From Larix kaempferi (taxonomy: Eukaryota > Streptophyta > Pinopsida > Pinales > Pinaceae), in contig BSBM01000007.1 of NCBI GenBank assembly GCA_027924585.1, forward strand, positions 13,855,501 to 13,919,500: a DNA stretch of 64,000 nucleotides, written 5' to 3'. Shown here piece after piece: positions 55,245 through 64,000 of the stretch (within the stretch, counting starts at the first letter, position 1; every line of letters starts with the position of its first letter). Under the pieces are notes generated by a model. That model was not told the DNA's origin, did no database searches, and saw only the letters and a list, made by a program, of their open reading frames with translations. Position numbers and translations under genes: made by a program.

Positions 55245-58200
55245 TGTTGGCCTGATTTTATGAATCAGAGCCAATAAAGAGGTTTTATCCACACAATCAA
55301 CTTAAAACAGTATCCGGTGTGTTTAAGTTAACAAGACCTCACAGGTTATGGTCCTACTACCAGCTAGTTTGTCTCTTAAGGAAACCTCAAAACTAGCAAA
55401 ATCTAATCTATTCTAATGTTTATCCTATCTATATATTTACAAATATCCTAAAGCTGCTTTCGAAAGAAAGACTTCAATTTTTTGTGAAATTTTCTAAGTA
55501 TGAAAGCTTAATTACAGTATGCAGAATGATTTAACAATACTAAAGATAAAATAAACTTAAAACTAATCTATCTATTCTATTTTACCCTATCTCAGCTGAG
55601 AGCAGATTTGAAATTAAAATTAATCATTAATCTTATAACAGAATATTGAAATACGATATAAACCAAACATGTTTAAATCATAACAACAATTATTCTGCTA
55701 TATAGAAATGGACTTGAATTTCAACCTAAAAGACACAGTCAAATTTCATTTCCAGAACTGATTAACAATTATTGCTCAAGATAGTCATTCAAATTTAAGA
55801 TAACGTTTATTTAAATATTCACCATTAACATACAAATGAAACTTTAAATAAACCCGAAGTTATATCATTCAAGCTAATGTCCATAGTGAACATACTAATG
55901 AACAAACCACAATGACATATGCATTCAATAACTAATCTTGAGACGACAAAGTGAGAAATTGTTTGAACATCAGTATGACACAGCATACATAGTTTGCATA
56001 TAAACAGAAAATGACAAACTGAAATATATGTATATATAAAAACCCAAAAATGAATACCATTCACAGCATCATTCGTAGATATCCAGTATCATCCACAACA
56101 AAGCTTCAGCTTCAGGTTTGAAGTAATACTAGCAAATAGAATATATTTCAAGAAGTTTTTCTTCTACACTTCATCCATCCCGAGTTCATCAAAAATCTTC
56201 CTTCATATACTAATGAGAATCGGTTTTTGCTATAAATGTTGCATGCAACATTATAGGAAATTACTTAACCATAAAAGCACCTAATTACACCAAATACTGA
56301 AAATAGAATCGACTAGCCTGAGTCGAGGCATCTCAGAACATTCCTGACCATTCAGAAAACTCCAACTAGTAACAGATCAGCTACACTTTCACGCCAACGC
56401 ATCCACTATGTCCTGCATTCCTGGAAGAAAACGGTGATAAAACCCTCCTGCATTAAATTCAATAAATATATCATATTAAAATCGATTTAACACAGTCAAC
56501 CGAAATATTAAAACAAAATTATAAATGCATGCCTGTAAAATCTCCGATTTTACAGACATGCTAAATCAAAATGATCGTTACCTGTCAACAAGAAAAAGAA
56601 CTATTAGGCTTCATTGCGAAGAGCGATTACTCTTCTAGCTTCGGCCAATTTAGCCTTCAACCTGATAATTTTGACATTTTGTTTTTCAATTCGTTCCAAA
56701 AGCATCTGGTTTGTTTTTAATATGGATTTCTTAGATTCCTTGAATTGATTCTTTTTCACGTTGGCCCTTTTCCATCTATCAATCCATTCTAACAATTCTT
56801 TCTTGAGTGTTTTATTTTCTTCTTCCAATAAGACCGTATACTGTTTGCGTTTTCCTTTAGACTCTGCTTTCTTATCCTGATAGACATTTCCTAATATCTG
56901 CTGTAGGGTTTCGTCTTCGCTGGCTACATGAGGAGAACGAGGACTATCACAACGCTGATGGTGAGATGGTTCAAATTGTACAGTGTCAGGATCTATTTCC
57001 GGTTGATTACCCTCAACTTCACCTGATGGCACATCATTTCCCTGGACAGTGGTGGAATTTCCTACACCCATTGTGCTAGGGACAGGTATCGGAATATCAT
57101 CCTCAATATTTACAACTGCAGGTTCGGCGGCAGTAGATTTGGAAGTCTGTGGATCAGACCTATACCTTGGAGTAGAATGACGACTATACATGCTTCTGGT
57201 GATTCTACGTGAAGATGATAGGTTTCCAACCTTCGACCCTTGCTTATCACAACAAACCTGAGCCAGATGGTTCAGCTTATGCATAAGAATTTTATCACAT
57301 TCAGTAGGTTTATCAATTTCATCTTCGGCTGATCCCTCTTTTAATTTTACAGGGTTGCCATCATTATTATCGGGTTGTGATTCATTTAAATTTTCCCTAG
57401 AACTGCAAGGGACTGAAGCCCTATCGTCATCTTTATCTACCTCATCATCTACAGACGTGCTTATGGCCTCTGGTTCATTATCCTCTGAGCTATCATCCTC
57501 AGAATCTATAATTTTTCGTTTCCTACGAGCTCGAGGAGACGAATTGGGCCAATGCTGTGTTGGCCCCAATTTACAATCGACTAGGAATTCATCCCACGAC
57601 CGACCTTTCGCGGATAATTGATATTGCAATAAAATTTTAATCAATCCATGGTGACACAGACTATTATCAGGGTTATTAAAATTTCTCACAGACTGTGACA
57701 TTTTCTTCAGACTTTGCCACAGATAGAAGGGCAAGTTAAGTTTATAACCCTTAACCGCTAACAACAACCGTAAATGATACAAATGCAAATGGGAAAAACG
57801 TCCACAACAGGTTACGTACCTTACCAAGATTTCATAGTAAGCTCTCCACTCGGGCTTGAGAAATTTTACAGGCACGCCTACTCTCAATTTCGTTTTATCT
57901 GGTAAAGGCGAGAACAATGCCAAACACTTCTTCTTATCAACCATAAGGCCTTTAAACCAGCGTTCTCCCACCTGGGGAAGTTTCGTGGCTTCAGCAATGC
58001 TGTCTTCATTTATAACAAACTCAAAACCCCCAATTCGGACCCTGTCATTTTTAAAACCCATTGCAAACATTCTGGTAATCTCCACATGATGACCATCAAA
58101 GCTTTGAAAGAAATGCGTCCATCCCATTTTCTCGAATTTCTGGGCAACCTCCTGATTAGCTTCAATAATTTCATACCCTGAGATTTCAAAACGATTCAGA

Positions 58201-59379
58201 AGAGGCATGGTTTCTTCAACACTGTTTTGGTTTAGTCGTGGAATGAACGGAAATGTGAAAACAGATGGAATAGGTATCCACACACACGACATACTAGAAA
58301 AATCTTCACATGCGCGAAATCTGATCCAAATCAAATCTCTGAACCTACCACTTTAGCGGGATGGTGATAAATATTACACTTTCATGCTACATCATGGTTT
58401 ATGCTAATTTATCTGCGTTTTGACCCTGCCAAGTAGTGACCATTACTTAACTTAACGAACCAGCGATACGAAGACTGCCTAACTTGGTGAACCAGTGATA
58501 TGACAACTGATATAGCCATTATTAAGATCATTGATTATTGACAGTGGTTCATTATTAATAGGTACGATGGCGTAGTTCGTGATGAGTGTTAGCAATTAAC
58601 ACTGTCAACAAGGTTTTATCAAACGCATACAGTTGTCGAGTCTGTCAAGTGGTGAAGGCCACGTTTCCATACCAGCTCACCGATCCAAAGATTTATCAAT
58701 TTAACCGTTGATTTAGCGCATGGTTAGTTCATCCAACGATCATCATTATTCTATAATATTACGTCGTGATGTGCAGAAGCATAGATTGCGTTTTAAGGTT
58801 GGGTAGGTATTAATCAAAAGGCCAACTTGGTGTTTATTTTATTTATATGTACAAACTATATATATACAATACTAAGTCGAAACCTTTATACATGGTATTA
58901 ACACACTATAGTATATATCATTAGATAGGGTATTTATCATATGTGAAATGTTTCCTATGTAAACCACCATTTATTGATTAAATATGATATTGACAAAGTT
59001 TATAATAGGAAATTACTTTATGATATTAGATTCCCAAATTCACTTAGTCTTGAGACTAATAATACCCTAAACAATGCGCTTAATGATACTTCCTTGACAC
59101 ACAAAACCCTTAAGTCAGATAAACTCGTTTCAATATTTTGAACAATTTTTAATGAGAATTTACAAAACTTATCAATCCTTGATTCAAAAACCAAATTCGA
59201 TGATCAAGTCCATATCAGCTTTTAGAGTCATTAATTACTTTTTCTTTGATTAAGAGCACCTTCAGAATCAAAGATTCTGAAGGAGCTCTATATAATTTTA
59301 ATTCATTTATCACATAAAGGACTGATCTCTCTTCACTTTGTCAAGAAGTGAAGAGGTTGTTGCTTGCTTGCTGCCAACA
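55245..59379 (-). repeat. LTR of element A, copy 2
   Basis: It has the same boundaries as copy 1 (TGTTGGC...GCCAACA), preceded on the left by the primer site of unit 1 and followed on the right by AATGGCGACGACC. It serves at once as the 5' LTR of unit 1 and the 3' LTR of unit 2. Confidence 0.5.
56604..58334 (-). CDS. 576-codon LTR ORF, second copy
   Basis: The translation is identical to 45,041-46,771, with the same domain layout: N-terminal plant-transposon-type domain, basic patch, acidic linker and coiled-coil end. It has no substitutions although the neighbouring sequence has a few, which at this low divergence is expected and does not by itself show selection. In the shared LTR it lies upstream of unit 1's gag-pol and downstream of unit 2's. 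Confidence 0.75.
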   Translation of the reverse strand: MIWIRFRACEDFSSMSCVWIPIPSVFTFPFIPRLNQNSVEETMPLLNRFEISGYEIIEANQEVAQKFEKMGWTHFFQSFDGHHVEITRMFAMGFKNDRVRIGGFEFVINEDSIAEATKLPQVGERWFKGLMVDKKKCLALFSPLPDKTKLRVGVPVKFLKPEWRAYYEILVRYVTCCGRFSHLHLYHLRLLLAVKGYKLNLPFYLWQSLKKMSQSVRNFNNPDNSLCHHGLIKILLQYQLSAKGRSWDEFLVDCKLGPTQHWPNSSPRARRKRKIIDSEDDSSEDNEPEAISTSVDDEVDKDDDRASVPCSSRENLNESQPDNNDGNPVKLKEGSAEDEIDKPTECDKILMHKLNHLAQVCCDKQGSKVGNLSSSRRITRSMYSRHSTPRYRSDPQTSKSTAAEPAVVNIEDDIPIPVPSTMGVGNSTTVQGNDVPSGEVEGNQPEIDPDTVQFEPSHHQRCDSPRSPHVASEDETLQQILGNVYQDKKAESKGKRKQYTVLLEEENKTLKKELLEWIDRWKRANVKKNQFKESKKSILKTNQMLLERIEKQNVKIIRLKAKLAEARRVIALRNEA

Positions 59380-60676
59380 AATGGCGACGACCTGGGAGAA
59401 CCAGTTATCTCTGCTTAAAACAAGATGATTAAAACGAAATCTTCGAAACCTGTTAAAGATAATCAAAATCCTTTATTCATATCAAACCTTTATTTATTCA
59501 GTTTCATAAGCATAACCCAGAAATTTTTCATCTTTTGAAACTAACATATGATTAGAGATAAGCTTACAAATATCATTATCAAAACCAGTGATTCTTAGTA
59601 AGGATGATCTTACCATCAGCCTCGAATACCTTTCCTCTGAAAACTATCTAGAACCTGTTCCTTGGTTTAGTAATTTCTTGTTTCATGCTTTGCTGTTCTT
59701 TTCTTTTAAATGATAATTCTGTCTGAAGACTACTACCTGGGTTTGGTGTCCCAATGTGGTAGTATCATTCACGAGAGTTGTCTGAAATAAGCAGGCCGAC
59801 TCGTGATGAGATCTCCTGTCTTTTAATTTAAAATCAAAAGCCATCACCCTGGTGATCAGAAATGAAGTTATTCCAGGCAACACTGATGATCATGATTAGG
59901 TCGGCTCATTACTGAGACCTCCTATTCTTCAGGCAAAAGTTATGTTTTCTTGGAATTTTCATTGATTTTGTTTTAACTAAAATGAGAGATCATTACCCAG
60001 CATGGTAACCAAATAGTAATGTCAGTCATAAATACCACCAGAAAATGAATCAGCTGGCTCGTGATGAGACCCCTTATCTCTTGGTTTTAGTACCAAAAAG
60101 CCATTACTAGTTTCCTAATAATGTCATACCAGAGATATTTATGATTCTGATCAGACCGGCTCATTACTGAGACCTTCCGTCTCTCACTTTAGCTTTTATT
60201 AGCTGGAACAGATGCTAGACAGTCTTCAAATGACAAAAGTTTTCTAAACCAATGATAAAAATCTGTAAATTTTTTTCAAAAGCACGGGCTTTGAGAAAGA
60301 TATATAATAAACTATCCTTATTTAAGAAAATAACCAGATGAAAGAAAAGTCCGGGAAATACTTATAAATAGAACTAACGAAGATTTTTTTTACAAATTCA
60401 AGAAATTTTGATCAACCCGAACAACTTTAAAAGACCTCAGTTCAAGTCAAAATTTTCAAGACTTACGAGAAAACTAATCTTATTGATATATATTAATTAC
60501 AATTGTTAATCACATATTTCTGTTTTGAGGACTAGTTACAAACATGAAATTTTAATAACCTAAAATATTAAGTATTGACAGATATTTAACTTACATACAA
60601 TTTGCTAGTGTATATACAAAAATATAAAAACTATTTATAAACAGTGAATAAGTATATACAATTTAGACAGCGATTA
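59380..60676. repeat. 3' non-coding region of element A unit 2, with palindrome repeats
   Basis: Colinear copy of 47,817-49,113. It carries the primer-site-like sequence at 59,382-59,399 and the four palindromic motifs from 59,795 to 60,185. No gene is recognised. Confidence 0.7.
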
Positions 60677-63600
60677 TTAACAGAAATATTTCTTAAGAAT
60701 CAGTCCATTCACAGGGAATGTCTCGGACTGTCCTTCAAGTGTTTGCAATCGAAAGGTACTTGGACCTATTTTTTCAGAAATGACAAAGGGGCCTAACCAA
60801 AGTTTTTGAAACTTAGTATGACTACCCTTAACTTCATGAGCTTTATCCCATTTTAAGACCAAATCTCCCACCTGGAATTCACGAACAGAACTAAATGATT
60901 GGTCAAACCACGACTTAACAATCTGTTGATGTTTGTTAAAGTGTTGTTTTGACTGTTCTCGTTCTTCTTCTAATTTTAACAATGCATTAATTCTCTTCTC
61001 CATTGCTGGGCATTCTTCTTCTTGTACAGACTGAGCTAACTGTAATGAAGGTAAAAATAAATTAGGCGGAAGAATAGCTTCAGTCCCATACACTAAGAAA
61101 AATGGTGAATTACCTATTGCAACTTTTGGAGTTACTCTATCTGCCCAAAGAGCATTAACCAATTCTGTATGCCAATTCCTGTGGTGAACTGAAACAGTTC
61201 TTTTAAGAATTTTCAATAAATTTTTATTTGTTGACTCAGCTAGACCATTCCCATGAGGATGGTAATTAGCTGAATATCTGATTCTTATTCCTTTTTCTAA
61301 AGCGAACTGACTCAATTCAATTGATGAAAAATATGATGCATTATCAAAAACCAAAGAATCAGGAACACCAAATCTTGTTATGATAAAGAAATCCAGAAAT
61401 AATATAACTTGATTAGTATTCACAACCTTCAATGGTGCAGCCTCAGCCCAACGGGTGAAATAATCAGTTGCAGTTATTATGTACTTGTGTCGCATTGATG
61501 AGGGAGGGTTTATTGGACCTATTATATCGATACCCCACTGCTGAAAAGGTCTTTCAGCTGAAACAGGTTGTAAAGGGAAAGCAGATTTTTTAACTTTTCC
61601 TGCGGCAAGTTGACACTCTTGACACCTTCTGACGAAAGTATAAGAATCTCGGAACAAGGTAGGCCAATAATAACCAGCTCTAAGAATTTTATGGGCTGTG
61701 GTTTCTCCACCGAAATGACCTCCCGCTGGTCCAGAATGCAATTCTTTCATAATTGTTTCTGTTTCATCTTTATCTAGACACCGAAGGTATACCCCATCTG
61801 AATTTCTTCGAAAGAGGATGCTATCTATTAATAAGTACGGGGCAGATTTCAATCTGAGTGCTCTTTTCTTCCTTGGATCTAAGTAATCAGGGGCAATCCC
61901 TGTTTCCAGAAGTACTCGTATGTCTGTGTACCAAGAATCTTGAGGTGGTGGATAAAAATAAATTTCTCTGGTAAGTAAATCTTCATCAATGACAATTTCA
62001 ATTTTATCATCAGACAAATGAGCAGCTTCAGCAGCTAGTTTACACAACCCTTGTCCTTTAACTATCGTTGATGGTTTGATTTCTAGGTCATATTCTTGGA
62101 GAGCTGTCATCCACGGTGCCCTTTTTTCCCCTAAATCCTTTTGTACCAACAAATTTCTTACTGAAGAATAAGGTACAATAACTTTCGTTTTGGATTTTAA
62201 TAAGTAAGGACGAAAATGTTTTACCGCCTTAAAAACAGCATAAGCTTGTTTATCCACTTCATGATAGTTTAGTTCAGCACCTTTGAAATTCGAACTCATG
62301 AACGAAATTGGAACCTCATTATTTTGTTGGTTTAATTGAGTTAATACTGCTGCATAGGCAATATCAGAAGCGAAAGTATATAATATAAAATCCTTGTTAA
62401 AATCTGGACTTAGAAGACTAGGAGCTTCTGAAATAGCTTCTAAAATTTTCTGAAAGGATTCTTTTTCAGTTTGTCCCCAATTAAACACAGCATCTTTTTT
62501 AATCATTTTCTGCAAAGGACGAACAGTCTCTGAAAAACTAGGGATGAATCTCCTGACAAAATTAATTTTCCCTAAGAATGACTGCATTCCTTTCTTACTG
62601 GAAGGGAAAGTAATCTTTGAAATAGATTGTGTTCTTTCCGGATCAATCATGATTCCATGTTTTGATACTACACATCCTAACAAGATACCTTCTGAAACAG
62701 CAAATATTGTTTTCTTAGGATTTAAAGATATGGCAAATTTTCTACATCGTTCAAACACTTTTCTCAAATGGTTAAGATGATCAGGGCGATGTTTAGAATA
62801 AACAGTAACGTCATCCAAATAGACAACGACTGAATGATTGATCAAGCCTCTAAAGGCGATATCCATTGCTCGCTGAAATGTTGCTCCCGCATTGATTAAT
62901 CCAAAGGGCATCTTACGGTATGCGTACGTTCCCCATGGAGTTCTAAAAGCTGTTTTTAATTGATCATCCGGGGAGACTAATATTTGGTTGTACCCTGAGA
63001 AACCATCAAGGAGAGACAGTATCTCAGCCCCAGATACTTTCTGAAGAATTTGTTCCATGGGTGGAACTTGGTAATTATCCTTTTCAGAAGCTTTATTTAA
63101 ATTTCTAAAATCGACACATAATCGAATATCCCCATTTTTCTTTCTCACTGGAACTAAATTTGCTACCCACTGAATGTGTCTGACAGGGAAAATAATCCTG
63201 GCAGTTAGCAATTTATTCAATTCTTTTTTAATTGTTGGTTCTAATGATGGATGATATTTTCTTAATTTCTGCTGAAAAGGTTTTGATTCCTGTTTAATTG
63301 GAATTATATGTTGCATGACTTGAGTGTTAAATGTTTTTAAGTCATCGTATGTCCACGCAAATATATCTTTAAACTCTTTAAATAATTTTATGAAAGCTGT
63401 TCTTTCTACAGGATCACGATCTATTCCTAGGTTTATAGTTTGGGGATTAGATTCCGTTCCCAAGTTGATAGTTTCATACTTCATGCAAGAGCTATTGGTT
63501 TTACAATTTGGAACAGACTTAAACTTATCCTGCAGATCGAAAAACTTTTCTAATCTCAATACTGAGTTGGGAACGGGTTTTACCTGTTCAAAAGCTTTCT

Positions 63601-64000
63601 CAACTGAACAAAAGTCATTAATTACCGAAAAATCTCGTAAATTGTCATCGTGAGTGATTTCATCTATCGCTGACTCCTTAAAGATTCCATCACTTGTCAG
63701 AAAATGCAGTACCTGTGTGTCATTATCAAACACACGCCAATTAAAAATGTTATCAGGTATGGAAGGTCTAAAAATTAATTCAACAGAAAAGAATTCTGGC
63801 GAAAATTTTTCCGAAGGAATCAATTTGGAAGCTACATTTGCCAATAAGTCTGCTTCTTGGTTTTGACTTCTAGGAACAGAATTTATGTTAAATGCATCAA
63901 AATATGTGATAAGATTCCATACCTCCTTCTGATAGCTTTGCAAATGTTCAGATAAACAATGAATGGAATTACGTACCTGTCTAACGATGATTTCTGAATC
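60677..64000 (-). CDS. gag-pol of element A unit 2, C-terminal part (cut by window end)
   Basis: The open frame runs to the window edge and covers the end of the added RNase H (ADLLANVASK), RT (YLDD kept), degenerate second RNase H, and integrase with intact HHCC and DDE residues. Compared with unit 1 it has three amino-acid differences in 1,088 residues: VRHI for VRHT, DNYQ for DNYP and TQSI for TQAI. All lie in or beside the RT, and the Pro-to-Gln change falls in a normally conserved position of the RT (DNYP). Protease and gag are outside the window. Confidence 0.9.
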   Translation of the reverse strand, partial: DSEIIVRQVRNSIHCLSEHLQSYQKEVWNLITYFDAFNINSVPRSQNQEADLLANVASKLIPSEKFSPEFFSVELIFRPSIPDNIFNWRVFDNDTQVLHFLTSDGIFKESAIDEITHDDNLRDFSVINDFCSVEKAFEQVKPVPNSVLRLEKFFDLQDKFKSVPNCKTNSSCMKYETINLGTESNPQTINLGIDRDPVERTAFIKLFKEFKDIFAWTYDDLKTFNTQVMQHIIPIKQESKPFQQKLRKYHPSLEPTIKKELNKLLTARIIFPVRHIQWVANLVPVRKKNGDIRLCVDFRNLNKASEKDNYQVPPMEQILQKVSGAEILSLLDGFSGYNQILVSPDDQLKTAFRTPWGTYAYRKMPFGLINAGATFQRAMDIAFRGLINHSVVVYLDDVTVYSKHRPDHLNHLRKVFERCRKFAISLNPKKTIFAVSEGILLGCVVSKHGIMIDPERTQSISKITFPSSKKGMQSFLGKINFVRRFIPSFSETVRPLQKMIKKDAVFNWGQTEKESFQKILEAISEAPSLLSPDFNKDFILYTFASDIAYAAVLTQLNQQNNEVPISFMSSNFKGAELNYHEVDKQAYAVFKAVKHFRPYLLKSKTKVIVPYSSVRNLLVQKDLGEKRAPWMTALQEYDLEIKPSTIVKGQGLCKLAAEAAHLSDDKIEIVIDEDLLTREIYFYPPPQDSWYTDIRVLLETGIAPDYLDPRKKRALRLKSAPYLLIDSILFRRNSDGVYLRCLDKDETETIMKELHSGPAGGHFGGETTAHKILRAGYYWPTLFRDSYTFVRRCQECQLAAGKVKKSAFPLQPVSAERPFQQWGIDIIGPINPPSSMRHKYIITATDYFTRWAEAAPLKVVNTNQVILFLDFFIITRFGVPDSLVFDNASYFSSIELSQFALEKGIRIRYSANYHPHGNGLAESTNKNLLKILKRTVSVHHRNWHTELVNALWADRVTPKVAIGNSPFFLVYGTEAILPPNLFLPSLQLAQSVQEEECPAMEKRINALLKLEEEREQSKQHFNKHQQIVKSWFDQSFSSVREFQVGDLVLKWDKAHEVKGSHTKFQKLWLGPFVISEKIGPSTFRLQTLEGQSETFPVNGLILKKYFC

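Larger units (their letters stand above)
55245..64000 (-). mobile_element. Element A, unit 2 (continues beyond the window)
   Basis: This is a second head-to-tail unit, colinear with 43,682-52,437 at a constant offset of 11,563. Differences noticed over 8.75 kb are at 55,356, 58,675, 59,591, 60,270 and 60,378, plus three amino-acid-changing ones in pol (about 62,626, 63,070 and 63,174). That is about 0.1 %, so the duplication is very recent. The shared-LTR layout (LTR-internal-LTR-internal) suggests unequal or ectopic LTR recombination, or recombination of two neighbouring insertions. Confidence 0.9.

Noticed and set aside
1-64000. CRISPR arrays, bacterial operons or rRNA/tRNA genes
   Set aside because: None of the repeats has the spacer/repeat layout of CRISPR; plant introns and retroelements show a eukaryotic genome; no rRNA or cloverleaf tRNA gene recognised apart from the SINE head.

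Overview
This window is nuclear DNA of a land plant with a repeat-rich genome. A gymnosperm or another large-genome seed plant is my best guess: it has plant-type Helitron, L1-like LINE, Tat-like Gypsy and tRNA-SINE elements, AT-rich spacers, and GT-AG introns in plant gene relics. I see no intact host gene. What is here is mobile elements of very different ages, several satellites or minisatellites, and two decayed host-type genes.

Left part (1-14,945). A minus-strand Helitron (Rep/helicase plus an intron-containing RPA1-like gene) is broken by stops and frameshifts. Its helicase is cut at 1,532 by a 503-bp LTR with an initiator-Met-tRNA-type primer site, whose internal part (1-1,029) is made of tandem repeats. 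Upstream of the RPA gene lie ~422-bp repeats, then a ~120-bp GGTCGA-rich tandem array (10,282-11,410). Two minus-strand LINE fragments follow (11,960-13,330 and 13,940-14,945).

Middle (14,945-40,740). This is AT-rich spacer holding a chromodomain relic of a Gypsy element, a textbook tRNA-derived SINE with a perfect 16-bp target duplication, hairpin-bearing minisatellites, a 5'-truncated plus-strand LINE (22,341-25,749), and a large diverged ~180-bp satellite (26.6-33.95 kb). A block of about 13 satellite monomers is present twice, with a LINE piece between the copies. Then come a methyltransferase pseudogene (35.3-35.8 kb), a 2-oxoglutarate dioxygenase pseudogene (36.8-37.9 kb) and CACTA-like ends.

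Right part (40,747-64,000). This is a nest of three minus-strand Gypsy-type elements. A chromovirus integrase/chromodomain relic is interrupted at 41,498 by the LTR side of element B. B's coiled-coil ORF is interrupted at exactly 43,682 by element A. A is present as two head-to-tail units of 11,563 bp (43,682-55,244 and 55,245 to beyond the window end), differing at only about eight noticed positions. Each A unit has an LTR-like segment of ~4.1 kb carrying an intact 576-codon ORF, and an internal region with a single uninterrupted 2,032-codon gag-pol frame. The pol order is unusual: an extra, catalytically complete RNase H lies between protease and reverse transcriptase, while the normal RNase H after the RT has lost its catalytic acidic residues. 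In the fully visible copy the protease active-site Asp is Tyr. Primer-site-like sequences face inward from both ends of the internal region, and no polypurine tract is visible. Element A is the most interesting object in the window.
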